Assembly (NCBI GenBank): GCA_031280615.1
Contig: JAITGO010000002.1
Coordinates: forward strand, 62,001 to 126,000
Origin: Desulfobulbus sp.
Lineage (GTDB): Bacteria; Desulfobacterota; Desulfobulbia; Desulfobulbales; Desulfobulbaceae
Direction: 5' to 3'
DNA: 64,000 nt
Notes under the pieces: generated by a model
Told to the model about the DNA's origin: nothing
The model's database searches: none
What the model saw: the letters and a program-made list of their open reading frames with translations, nothing else
Made by a program: the position numbers and the translations under genes
Part shown: piece after piece, positions 10,207 to 18,613 of the stretch
How the letters are laid out: each line of letters opens with the position of its first letter
Numbering within the stretch: position 1 is the stretch's first letter

Positions 10207-11297
10207 GGCAAACCGGCCTGCTGCCGGCCGCGCTGCCGCAGGGCTAGGTCGGCCAGCACCAGGGCCGCCATGGACTCGACGATCGGCACGGCCCTGGGCA
10301 CCACGCAGGGATCGTGGCGTCCCTTGGCCGCCAAGGTGACCGGCTCGCCGTTGAAATCGACGGTTTCCTGGTCCTGGCCGATGGTGGCCACCGGCTTGAA
10401 GGCCACCCGGAAAACAATGGGCTCGCCGTTGCTGATTCCGCCCTGGACGCCGCCGCTGAAATTGGTGCGAGTGCCCAGCCCGCCTTCCTTGCGGACAAAG
10501 GGATCGTTGTGGCGGCTGCCGCGCATGCGGGTACCGGCGAAACCGGAACCGATCTCGAACCCCTTGGTGGCCGGGAGCGACAGCATGGCCTGGGCCAGCC
10601 GGGCCTCCAGCTTGTCGAAAACCGGCTCACCCAAGCCGACGGGCACATGGCGGCAGACGCAGGTGAGGATGCCGCCGACGGAATCCTTGGCCGCCAGCAC
10701 CTCCTTGACTAGGGCCTCCATCCGGGCGGCGGCGGCGGGATCGGGGCAGCGGACCAGATGCCGGTCGACCTCGCTCCGGCCGATCCGCTCCACATCCGCC
10801 GGCGGGGCCTCAATGTCGCCGACCGCGCTCACCCAAGCCACGATCTCGGTGCCATAGGTCTCGCGCAGCCACTTTTCGGCAATGGCGCCGGCGGCCACCC
10901 GGCCGATGGTCTCGCGGGCGCTGGACCGGCCGCCGCCGCTGGAGGCGCGGATGCCGTATTTCATCTGGTAGGTGTAATCGGCGTGCGAGGGTCGGGGAAT
11001 CCGGCTCATCTCGCCGTAATCCTGGGGCCGTTGGTCCTTGTTGTGGACCAGGAGCATGATCGGGGTGCCCAGAGTCCGGCCGAACTCGGTGCCGGAATAG
11101 ATGACCACCTGGTCGGCCTCCTGTCGCGGGGTGGCTAGGTCGGACTGGCCCGGCCGCCGCCGGGAAAGCTGGGGCTGGATGTCCGCCTCGGTCAGCGCCA
11201 TGCCGGGAGGACAGCCGTCGACGATGGCCCCCACCCCCTTGCAATGCGATTCGCCAAAGGTGGTGACCTTGAAAAGTGTTCCCAGCGTGCTGGACAT
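10203..11297 (-). CDS. aroC: Chorismate synthase
   Basis: A 364-residue protein matching AroC along its whole length. It starts with the invariant [24 protein letters not shown] region and contains the signatures [13 protein letters not shown] and [19 protein letters not shown]. AroC converts 5-enolpyruvylshikimate 3-phosphate to chorismate using reduced FMN, the last step of the shikimate pathway in the cytoplasm. The ATG is preceded by AAGGAG at close spacing. It is the promoter-proximal gene of a minus-strand series and is translationally coupled to the cyclase gene. A sugar epimerase remnant lies just upstream on the same strand. Confidence 0.97.
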   Translation of the reverse strand: MSSTLGTLFKVTTFGESHCKGVGAIVDGCPPGMALTEADIQPQLSRRRPGQSDLATPRQEADQVVIYSGTEFGRTLGTPIMLLVHNKDQRPQDYGEMSRIPRPSHADYTYQMKYGIRASSGGGRSSARETIGRVAAGAIAEKWLRETYGTEIVAWVSAVGDIEAPPADVERIGRSEVDRHLVRCPDPAAAARMEALVKEVLAAKDSVGGILTCVCRHVPVGLGEPVFDKLEARLAQAMLSLPATKGFEIGSGFAGTRMRGSRHNDPFVRKEGGLGTRTNFSGGVQGGISNGEPIVFRVAFKPVATIGQDQETVDFNGEPVTLAAKGRHDPCVVPRAVPIVESMAALVLADLALRQRGRQQAGLP

Positions 11298-11382
11298 GTG
11301 CTCCTTCTCCCTTGCTGTTACGGCGACGGCCGATGGCGCCGCGTCCGCCGGCGGTTTCGGTCCGTCGGACTGGACCGGTTCG

Positions 11383-11487
11383 CTATTTTCCTGAAAACCT
11401 GTTGATATACCACTCGGCGACGCCGGTCACCAGCCAGGTGGCCGGTTGTTGGCGCAGGAGATCTTTTTGTTGCTGATACGCGTTCAT
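11383..11487 (-). pseudogene. Remnant of UDP-N-acetylglucosamine 4-epimerase (WbpP/TviC-like) with large internal deletion
   Basis: This 34-codon frame opens like the WbpP/TviC family: MNAYQQQKDLLRQQP followed by ATWLVTGVA, where the family reads MSRYEELRKEL...WLITGVAGFIGSN. It then ends with [13 protein letters not shown], which resembles the family's extreme C terminus (GVALAMPWYIMFLK in P. aeruginosa WbpP, from memory). The simplest reading is that about 300 codons were lost by recombination between two GVA-encoding stretches, leaving both tips in frame. The whole NAD-binding and catalytic body is gone, so the product cannot be an epimerase. An alternative in-frame ATG lies at 11502. Confidence 0.5.
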
Positions 11488-11625
11488 ATTGTCCGTTTTC
11501 ATGCCTGGGAGTATGGTGGGAAGATGTATAACAGCGGGTGCATGTCGGTGCATCCGCATCGATAATAGCCGTGAGCGCAACCAGCGTCAATGGCGATAAC
11601 AGCCTGAGGCTAAACCATTTTTCCC

Positions 11626-12777
11626 ATGCCGTCCGTTCGCAAGATCATTCACGTCGACATGGATGCCTTTTTCGCCTCGGTCGAGCAGCTCGACCGGCCG
11701 GAACTGCGGGGCCTGCCGGTGATCGTCGGCGGCGATCCCGGCAGCCGGGGCGTGGTCGCGGCCTGTTCGTACCAGGCCCGCGTCTTTGGCGTCCATTCGG
11801 CCATGCCCAGCGGCCGGGCGCACCAACTCTGTCCGCAGGCGGTGTTCGTCAAGCCACGGATGGAGCGCTACCGGGAAATCTCACGGGAAATCATGGCCTT
11901 GTTCCATCGCTACACCCCCCTGGTGGAGCCGCTCTCGGTGGACGAGGCCTTCCTCGACGTCACCGACAATCAACTCGGCGAACCCTCGGCCACCCGGGTC
12001 GCCGAACTCATCCGCGCCGCCATCCGTGCGGGCACCGGCCTCACCGCCTCGGCCGGGGTCTCCTACAACAAATTCCTGGCCAAAATCGCCTCCGGCCACC
12101 GCAAGCCCGACGGCCTCACCGTCATTCCCCCGGACCAGGCTCCGTCCTTCCTGGCCGTCCTGCCCATCGGCAAGTTCTACGGCGTCGGCCGGGTGACCGA
12201 ACGGAAAATGCGGGAGCATGGCATCCGCACCGGCGCCGACCTGCTCCGCCATTCCCCCCAGGAACTGGTGGCCTTGTTCGGCAAGTCCGGCCGCTTTTTC
12301 CACGACATGGCCCGGGGCATCGACCACCGGCCGGTGGAACCCGTACGGGTACGGAAATCCATCGGCTCGGAGACCACCTTGGCCACCGATATCCGCGCCC
12401 TGGCCGAGGTGGACGCGGTGCTGCGGCAGCAGGTCCTGGAGGTGGCCGAGGTGCTGGCGCGCAAACGAACCGGCGGCCGCACCCTGACCCTCAAGATCCG
12501 CTACGGCGATTTCACCACGATCACCCGCTCCTGCACCACGGCCCAGGGGTTTTTCGACATCGCCGACATCCTCGCCTGTCTGCCGCAGCTTGTGGCCGCG
12601 ACCGAGGTGGGCAGGCGACCGGTGCGCCTGGTCGGAGTCACGGTCGGCAATCTGTGCGACGAGCGGGAAGCCCGCCAAAGGCGCATCCGCCAGCTGCCCC
12701 TGCCCTTCCCGGAACCGGTCACCACCACCGCCACCGCCCCATCCACCGGCCGCCACGGCCAAGGAGACCAGAAATGA
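11626..12777 (+). CDS. dinB: DNA polymerase IV (Y-family, translesion)
   Basis: A 383-residue Y-family polymerase. The catalytic acidic residues are D11 and D13 in HVDMDAFFASVE and D106-E107 in SVDEAFLD. The little-finger/PAD region follows, with GSETTLATD. Near the C terminus residues 356-361 (QLPLPF) match the beta-clamp binding motif, so recruitment to the replisome through DnaN is expected. It performs error-prone bypass and extension at damaged templates. No convincing LexA-type box was found upstream, where 139 bases separate it from the epimerase remnant. A small gene overlaps its stop by four bases. Confidence 0.95.
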   Translation: MPSVRKIIHVDMDAFFASVEQLDRPELRGLPVIVGGDPGSRGVVAACSYQARVFGVHSAMPSGRAHQLCPQAVFVKPRMERYREISREIMALFHRYTPLVEPLSVDEAFLDVTDNQLGEPSATRVAELIRAAIRAGTGLTASAGVSYNKFLAKIASGHRKPDGLTVIPPDQAPSFLAVLPIGKFYGVGRVTERKMREHGIRTGADLLRHSPQELVALFGKSGRFFHDMARGIDHRPVEPVRVRKSIGSETTLATDIRALAEVDAVLRQQVLEVAEVLARKRTGGRTLTLKIRYGDFTTITRSCTTAQGFFDIADILACLPQLVAATEVGRRPVRLVGVTVGNLCDEREARQRRIRQLPLPFPEPVTTTATAPSTGRHGQGDQK

Positions 12778-13160
12778 ACCTTCCCGCCCCAGGAGAAATC
12801 GTCACTCTCGATCGCATCGAGGCCATCTGCGCCCACTTCGAGCTCGAGGCGCTGTGGGCGAAGATCCTCCAGGATCCGCCCGACCTGCCGTTCAAGTCCG
12901 ACGGCTGTTCGCTGTGGTTTGACCAATGGAAGGGATACGATCTTTATCCGGCCTGCTTTCGGCACGATCTCAAGTACTGGGCGGGACGTCCGGGGGAAGA
13001 GGTGGAGCGCCTGGTCGCCGATGCCGAACTGATGATCGAGGTGGCCCGCCTGATGGGCTCGATCGGGATGGCCGAAACCATGTTCACCGGCGTGCGTCTC
13101 GGCGGCGGCGAATGGACCAGGGCCTCCTTTGCCTGGGGATTCGGCAGAACCCGTCCCTGA
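12774..13160 (+). CDS. Hypothetical protein with phospholipase A2-like HD motif
   Basis: A 128-residue cytosolic-looking protein that starts in an ATGA overlap with dinB, so it is translationally coupled. The visible core is SDGCSLWFD (residues 42-50) and CFRHDLKYWAG (61-71). This is a DGCS...CxxHDxxYW arrangement seen in small uncharacterised bacterial proteins and loosely recalling the HD catalytic pair of phospholipase A2. No signal peptide is evident and only two cysteines (C45, C61) are placed around the motif. Activity is not inferred; the motif only suggests a hydrolase-like fold. Coupling to a damage polymerase may be incidental. Confidence 0.7.
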   Translation: MNLPAPGEIVTLDRIEAICAHFELEALWAKILQDPPDLPFKSDGCSLWFDQWKGYDLYPACFRHDLKYWAGRPGEEVERLVADAELMIEVARLMGSIGMAETMFTGVRLGGGEWTRASFAWGFGRTRP

Positions 13161-13171
13161 TTGCCGCGCGG

Positions 13172-14878
13172 TCACTCCTTGCGCAAATAGATGGTCGACG
13201 TCCGGATCAGGGCGAGGAAATCGGTGAAGCCGCGCGCCTGCAGGGTCTGCTCGACCATCGCCGGATCGCGGTAGAGCTGGGAGAGTTCGGTCACCATGTC
13301 GCCGCGCATCGCGGGATCGTCCGTCGGCGATAAAATAAGAAACACCACATGGACCCGGTGCTCGTCGAGCGGCGACAGCCGGAGCCCCCCGTCCGAGATG
13401 CCGACCACCACGTAGGGCCGGCCGATCTCCTCCACCCCGGCGGCCAACAGCAGTACGTCGTTGACAATGGCGGCGCAGGCCACGTCCTCGGGGGCGCATT
13501 GCACCCGGCGAATGCGGTGCGGCTCCAGCCGCCCCTTGAGCACCCCACCGACCGACGCCGCCATCTCCTCGATCGCCGCCTTCATCGACTCGGCCCGCAG
13601 TCCGGGCAGAAACAGGGCCGACCGGAACGCATCCTCCAGCCGCACCTTGCGGACGGGCCGCAGGATCGCCTGGATCATTGGCCCGCCCATCATCGAGGTG
13701 ACGATGGCGGTGATCACCAGGGCCACGAACAGCTCCTGGGAAATGATCCCCCGTTCCAGGGCGAGCAGTCCCAGGATGATCTCCATCGCCCCGCGCGAAT
13801 TCATGGCAAACCCCGCCGCCAGGGACTCTCGGTTGCCCATCCGCGCCCACTTGGCGCCCAGGGCGCCGCCGACCAGCTTGCAGCCGCAGGCCAGCACCAG
13901 GATGGCCAGGATCAGGGGGCCGTCGAAATGGGCGATGAAGTTGACCTTGAGCCCGATGCTGGCGAAAAAGATGGGCGAGAAGACGTTGGCGATGAACTGG
14001 TCCAGGATGTAGCGGCTGCGGCGGCGCAGGTTGGGCGAGTCGCCCACGGCCATGCCGATGAAGAAGGCGCCGAAAATGGCGTGGATGCCGATCCATTCGG
14101 TGAAGGAGGCCCCCAACAGGGTGAGGATGACCACAAAGCCGATTTCACCGCCCGGCCACCAAGTGTAGGCCTGGACATAGGGCAGCAGTCGATGGATCAG
14201 CTTGCGGCCGGCCGTGAACACGAAGACCACGAAGCCCAGGGCCAGGATCACGGTGCGGGTGACGCCGTGGCCGAGGTCGGCGGCGTTGTCGATCATGCCC
14301 AGGACCACGGCGAAGATGACCCAACCGACCAGATCGTTGAAGATGGCGGCGCTGACGATCACCACCGCGAAATCGCTGCGGTAGAGATTCAGGTCGAGCA
14401 GGGTCTTGACGATCACCGGCAGGGCCGAGATCGACATGGCGATCGCCAAAAACAGGGCAAAGAGCAGCGGGTCGATATGCGGCTGGGCCCCGAAAAAATG
14501 CGGCAAATGCCAGGCGCACAGCAGGCCGGCGGCAAAGGGAATGACGATGCCGGCCATGCCGACCTTGAGCCCGGCCAGACCCTTGCGCCAAACGTTGGAG
14601 AGATCGACCTCCAATCCGGCCACCATGAGAAAAAGGGTCACGGCCAGGCCGGTGACGGTCGCGAAGGCCACGGCGCCCGGTCCGGCCTGGGGAAAGAGGA
14701 AGGCGTTGATCTCCGGTGCGACCTGCCCGAGCACGGTGGGGCCGAGCAGCACCCCGGCCAGCAGCTCGCCCACCACCGCCGGTTGCCGCAGGCGGTGCGC
14801 CAGCTCGCCCAGCACTCGGGCCGAGATCAGCAGGACGCTTAGGGACAGCAGGAGAACGGTGATGGAATCGGGTTGCAT
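13172..14878 (-). CDS. CPA2-type cation:proton antiporter with C-terminal PTS EIIA-like domain
   Basis: The 568-residue product has a Na+/H+ exchanger membrane domain of about 12 helices (residues 1-390) opening with LLSLSVLLISARVLGELAHR and containing NDLVGWVIFAVVL. A C-terminal soluble domain of about 150 residues, with the helix MKAAIEEMAASVGGVLKGRL, resembles PTS EIIA (nitrogen/fructose type) regulatory domains. Family knowledge predicts monovalent cation/proton exchange at the inner membrane. The ATG at 14878 is chosen because the membrane domain starts there. It lies 52 bases downstream of kup on the same strand and so probably shares the c-di-AMP-controlled transcript, a sensible pairing of potassium uptake and cation exchange. 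Confidence 0.85.
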   Translation of the reverse strand: MQPDSITVLLLSLSVLLISARVLGELAHRLRQPAVVGELLAGVLLGPTVLGQVAPEINAFLFPQAGPGAVAFATVTGLAVTLFLMVAGLEVDLSNVWRKGLAGLKVGMAGIVIPFAAGLLCAWHLPHFFGAQPHIDPLLFALFLAIAMSISALPVIVKTLLDLNLYRSDFAVVIVSAAIFNDLVGWVIFAVVLGMIDNAADLGHGVTRTVILALGFVVFVFTAGRKLIHRLLPYVQAYTWWPGGEIGFVVILTLLGASFTEWIGIHAIFGAFFIGMAVGDSPNLRRRSRYILDQFIANVFSPIFFASIGLKVNFIAHFDGPLILAILVLACGCKLVGGALGAKWARMGNRESLAAGFAMNSRGAMEIILGLLALERGIISQELFVALVITAIVTSMMGGPMIQAILRPVRKVRLEDAFRSALFLPGLRAESMKAAIEEMAASVGGVLKGRLEPHRIRRVQCAPEDVACAAIVNDVLLLAAGVEEIGRPYVVVGISDGGLRLSPLDEHRVHVVFLILSPTDDPAMRGDMVTELSQLYRDPAMVEQTLQARGFTDFLALIRTSTIYLRKE

Positions 14879-14930
14879 GGGTATTCTAAAAAAAAAGAAA
14901 GGAGCCCGTGCCCGGAAGCCGCCGGGTCGC

Positions 14931-16868
14931 TCAGATCTCCACTTGGTTGCCGAGTTCCACCACTCGGTCGGGCGGCACCTTGAAGAACGAGGTGGCGTTC
15001 CAGGAGTTGCGCGCCATGAAGATGAACAGGTGCTTGCGCCACTTGGCCATGGGCGAGGTCCCGGTGGGCAGGAGGGTCTCCCGGCCAAGAAAGAACGAGG
15101 TGGTGTAGATGTCGATCGCCAGCCCCTTCCTCCCCAGGAGTTCGAGGACTCTCGGGATGTTGGGGCTCTCCATGAACCCGTAGTAGGCCTTGACCCGGTA
15201 GAAGCCCTGGCCCAGGTTCTCCAGCTGCACCCGCTCCCCGGCCGCCATGGTCGGCGTTTCCGCCGACAGGACGGAAAAGAGCAGCACCCGCTCGTGCAGG
15301 GCCTCGTTATGTTTGAGGTGGTGGAGCAGGGTATGGGGGATACCCTCGGGGTGGATGGACATGAAGACCGCGGTGCCGCTGGTCCGCTGCGGGCTGTATT
15401 TGGCCAGGTCGTTGAGGAAGACGTCGGTCGGCAGGCGCATCAACTCGTAATGCTTTGCTAAAAAGGCCCGGCCGTCGCGCCAGGTGATCATGGCGGCGAG
15501 GATGACGGTGGCGATGCAGATGGTGATCCAGCCGCCGTCCGCCACCTTGAAGATGTTGGAGGCCAGGAAGGCGCTGTCGAACAGGAGAAAGAGCAGCAGC
15601 AGCGCCAGGCATTGCCACAGTGGCCAGTTCCACTTGATCCGGGTGACCTGGAAGTAAATGGTCGAGGTGATGGTCATCGAGGCGGTCACCGCAAAGCCGT
15701 AGGCCGCGGCCAGGCGGGTGGATTCCTCGAATACCAGCACCAGGGTCAGGCAGGCGATCATCAGCATCCAGTTGACCGTGGGGATGTAGATCTGCCCCTT
15801 GGCCATCTCGGAGGTGTGGACGATCCGCATGCGCGGGGTGAATCCCAGCTGGATGGCCTGCTGGGTCAGGGAATAGACCCCGGAGATCATGGCCTGGGAG
15901 GCGATGATGGTCGAGAAGGTGGCCAAAAACACCAGGGGATAGAGCATACCCTTGGGCGCCAGGGCGAAGAAGGGATTGATGCCGGCGCTCTCCGGGTTCA
16001 TCAGCAGGTAGGCGCCTTGGCCGAAATAGTTGAGCAGCAGGCCGGGCAGAACGACCAGATACCAGGTCAGGCGGATGGGCAGGCGGCCGAAATGGCCCAT
16101 GTCGGCGTACAGAGCCTCGCAACCGGTGATGCACAGCACCACCGAGGCCAGGGACACTGTGCCGTGGAGGTGATTGGCGGAGAAGTAGGTGATTATATGG
16201 ATAGGATTGAGGGCGGAGAGCACCAACGGTTGCTTGACGATGGCCAGCACCCCCAGCACGCCCAGGGTGGCGAACCAGACGGTCATCACCGGGCCGAAAA
16301 CCTTGCCGATGACCGCGGTGCCGTGCCGCTGGAAAAAGAACAGCGAGCCCAGGATCACACAGGTCAGGGGAACCACGAAATGGGCGGCCGCGTCGGTGGC
16401 CATGTTGATGCCCTCGATGGCCGACAGCACCGAGATGGCTGGGGTGATCACGCCGTCGCCGTAGAGCAGCGAGGCGCCCGAAGCGGTGAGGATGGTCAGA
16501 ATGGCCCAGCGCCGCTTTTCGTTCTTCAGCCGGCTGCGGAGCATGGCCAACAGGGAGAAGGTACCGCCCTCCCCTTTGTTGTCGGCCCGGAGGACGAAAA
16601 AGATGTATTTGATGCTGACCACGAAGATCAGGGACCAGAAGACCAGGGAGAGAATCCCCAGGATGTTGGTCTGGGTGGTCGGCACGCCGTGGGTACCGAA
16701 AAAGCACTCCTTCAGGGTGTACAGGGGGCTGGTGCCGATGTCGCCGTAAATGATGCCCAGGGCGGCCAGGGCCAGGTGGGCCAGCGGAGCCTGGGGATGA
16801 TGGTGCTCGTCGTGGACGGAGGCAGGTTGAGCGGGTGCAGGCGGGGCGGGGGCAACGGATGCGTCCAC
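14931..16868 (-). CDS. kup: Potassium uptake protein Kup
   Basis: A 645-residue KUP/HAK/KT family transporter, close to the usual length. About 12 membrane helices are followed by a C-terminal soluble domain; the signature ALGIIYGDIGTSPLYTLKE begins near residue 30. It imports K+ with protons across the inner membrane. I chose a GTG start at 16868 because AGGAG lies six bases upstream (16875-16879) and because it is the first start after the riboswitch; the frame stays open upstream through the riboswitch, which is not coding. The N-terminal extension is Pro/Ala/His-rich (APPAPAQPASVHDEHHHP). Confidence 0.93.
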   Translation of the reverse strand: MDASVAPAPPAPAQPASVHDEHHHPQAPLAHLALAALGIIYGDIGTSPLYTLKECFFGTHGVPTTQTNILGILSLVFWSLIFVVSIKYIFFVLRADNKGEGGTFSLLAMLRSRLKNEKRRWAILTILTASGASLLYGDGVITPAISVLSAIEGINMATDAAAHFVVPLTCVILGSLFFFQRHGTAVIGKVFGPVMTVWFATLGVLGVLAIVKQPLVLSALNPIHIITYFSANHLHGTVSLASVVLCITGCEALYADMGHFGRLPIRLTWYLVVLPGLLLNYFGQGAYLLMNPESAGINPFFALAPKGMLYPLVFLATFSTIIASQAMISGVYSLTQQAIQLGFTPRMRIVHTSEMAKGQIYIPTVNWMLMIACLTLVLVFEESTRLAAAYGFAVTASMTITSTIYFQVTRIKWNWPLWQCLALLLLFLLFDSAFLASNIFKVADGGWITICIATVILAAMITWRDGRAFLAKHYELMRLPTDVFLNDLAKYSPQRTSGTAVFMSIHPEGIPHTLLHHLKHNEALHERVLLFSVLSAETPTMAAGERVQLENLGQGFYRVKAYYGFMESPNIPRVLELLGRKGLAIDIYTTSFFLGRETLLPTGTSPMAKWRKHLFIFMARNSWNATSFFKVPPDRVVELGNQVEI

Positions 16869-16918
16869 GGAATTCTCCTGTTGGTGGTCAAGGCAATGCA
16901 GCCTCTGGCAACAACCGG

Positions 16919-17038
16919 AGGCTCCCATGATGCTGACGAGGTGAGCTGACGGGCTCGGGCTGAGAGGTGCCTTACGCGTGTGCGATCCGCCCCGTGAATG
17001 TGGTTCCCCCGCTCCCGCGATAAGCGGGATTAAGCGTT
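16919..17038 (-). promoter_or_regulatory. c-di-AMP riboswitch (ydaO-yuaA type) upstream of kup
   Basis: Read on the minus strand, this leader has the conserved blocks of the ydaO-yuaA RNA in order: GCTTAATCCCGC, then GCGGGGGAACC (17002-17012), GGGGCGGA, GGCACCTCTC, AGCCCGAGCCCGTCAGCT (16944-16961) and CACCTCG. This aptamer binds two c-di-AMP molecules and usually turns off K+ uptake and related genes. Between it and the kup ribosome site is a GCCTC/GAGGC hairpin (16901-16922) with no U-run, so control may act on translation initiation or through alternative pairing. It should control kup and the antiporter. The match is from remembered consensus, not from a covariance search. Confidence 0.88.
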
Positions 17039-17258
17039 TTCTTTTTGCTGCGCGCCGCATCCGGGTGTCGGATATTGACCATACGGAACATGACGGCAAC
17101 TTGCCATTCTCTCTCGTTTTTCCGCCTTTTGCAATCGAATTCTTCGACAACGAAACGGAAGGCGGCCGGCCAGGCGGTGCGCGCATTCGCTCGCCGCATT
17201 CGGGCAAGCCGGCAATGATTGTGATGTTTTTTCCCGTGGCATGGGGTAGTACTCTGGC

Positions 17259-18587
17259 ATGTGCGCTTCCACCTCTTGTTCGTCTACCGAGCCCGCCGGC
17301 CCGGCACCGGCCGGTCCACCCGCTCGCGTGGTGGTGGTGGGTGGCGGTGCCGCCGGTCTGATGGCCGCCGGCCAGGCTGCCCTGGCGGGTGCCCGGGTCG
17401 TGCTCCTGGAAAAGATGGCCCGGCCCGGCCGCAAACTCTGCATTACCGGCAAGGGCCGCTGCAATCTCACCAACGTGGCGCCGCTGCCCGAATTCCTCGG
17501 CCATTTCGGCGCCACCGGCCCCTTTCTCCGCCAGGCCTTCCACCGTTTTTTCACCCCGCACTTACTTGATTTTTTCGATGAATTGGGACTGGAAACGGTG
17601 ACCGAACGGGGAGGCCGCGTTTTTCCCGCTTCCGGCAAGGCGCCGGAGGTACTGGCGGTGTTCGAACGTTGGCTGGCGGGGTGCGGGGTCGAAGTCCGCC
17701 CGGGCATGGCGATCAGCCGCCTGGTGCTGGCCGAAGGGACGGTCTCCGGGGTGGTCTGCGGGAGCGAAACGATTGCCTGCGACGCCCTGGTGCTGGCCAC
17801 TGGCGGCGCCTCCTATCCACTGACCGGCTCGACCGGCGACGGTTACCGATTGGCGGAGTCGGCGGGGCATCGCCTGGTTGCCATCCGCCCGGCCCTGGTG
17901 CCGCTGATCGCCCAGGGCAGCCCCGCAGGCAGGATGGCCGGCCTGCAGCTGCGCAACATCAGGGCGCGGCTGTTCATCGACGGCAAGAAACGGGAGGAAG
18001 CCTTCGGCGAGTTGGCCTTCACCGAGGACGGCCTGAGCGGCCCGGTGATCCTCACCATCAGCGGCCGGGTGGTCGACGCCCTGCGGGCGGGGCAGACGGT
18101 GCAATTGCTGCTCGACCTCAAGCCTGCCTTGGACGAGAAGAAACTCGATGCCCGCCTGGTACGCGATTTCGAGCAACGACGCAAAGAACCATTGGCCGCC
18201 GTGCTGCGCGGCCTGCTTCCCAGGGAGATGGTGGCGGTGGCCCTGGAAGAGGCCGGTCTGGCCGCCGAAACGCCGGCCGGTGCCATCCGCAGCGAGGAGC
18301 GCAAGCGGCTGCGCCACTGGCTGAAAAATTTCCGCCTGCCCGTCACTGGCCACCGACCCCTGGCCGAGGCCATCGTCACCGCCGGCGGGGTCGACACCCG
18401 CGAGGTCGATCCCCGCACCATGGCCTCCCGGCTGGTGCGCGGCCTCTATTTTGCCGGCGAGGTGCTCGATCTCCAGGCCGATACCGGTGGCTACAATCTC
18501 CAGGCCGCCTTTGCCACCGGCTGGCTGGCTGGCCGTTCGGCAGCGCAGGGGGAAAAGACGCCACGAGCGCAAGATATCGCCAGATAA
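17259..18587 (+). CDS. HI0933-family (YhiN-like) flavoprotein
   Basis: A 442-residue NAD(P)/FAD-dependent oxidoreductase-like protein. After a Ser/Pro/Ala-rich N terminus comes the dinucleotide fold VVVVGGGAAGLMAAGQAA, then the family-specific GRKLCITGKGRCNLTN and the C-terminal FAD contact GLYFAGEVLDLQADTGGYN. These features define the HI0933/YhiN family. The physiological substrate is unknown. It is divergent from kup; the 390-base gap holds the kup riboswitch on the other strand. No strong ribosome site precedes the ATG, so the true start could be a little downstream of the low-complexity segment. Confidence 0.85.
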   Translation: MCASTSCSSTEPAGPAPAGPPARVVVVGGGAAGLMAAGQAALAGARVVLLEKMARPGRKLCITGKGRCNLTNVAPLPEFLGHFGATGPFLRQAFHRFFTPHLLDFFDELGLETVTERGGRVFPASGKAPEVLAVFERWLAGCGVEVRPGMAISRLVLAEGTVSGVVCGSETIACDALVLATGGASYPLTGSTGDGYRLAESAGHRLVAIRPALVPLIAQGSPAGRMAGLQLRNIRARLFIDGKKREEAFGELAFTEDGLSGPVILTISGRVVDALRAGQTVQLLLDLKPALDEKKLDARLVRDFEQRRKEPLAAVLRGLLPREMVAVALEEAGLAAETPAGAIRSEERKRLRHWLKNFRLPVTGHRPLAEAIVTAGGVDTREVDPRTMASRLVRGLYFAGEVLDLQADTGGYNLQAAFATGWLAGRSAAQGEKTPRAQDIAR

Positions 18588-18613
18588 CGGAAATATTGGC
18601 CGGGAGCGAAAGC

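Noticed and set aside
8146..10857. A 903-codon plus-strand frame across three minus-strand genes
   Set aside because: It runs antisense to DUF2868, the cyclase and aroC, all recognised by motifs; the translation is low-complexity Gln/Gly/Arg-rich.
11488..11625. LexA box in front of dinB
   Set aside because: The region has a GGTGCAT direct repeat and AT-rich patches but no convincing SOS operator palindrome.
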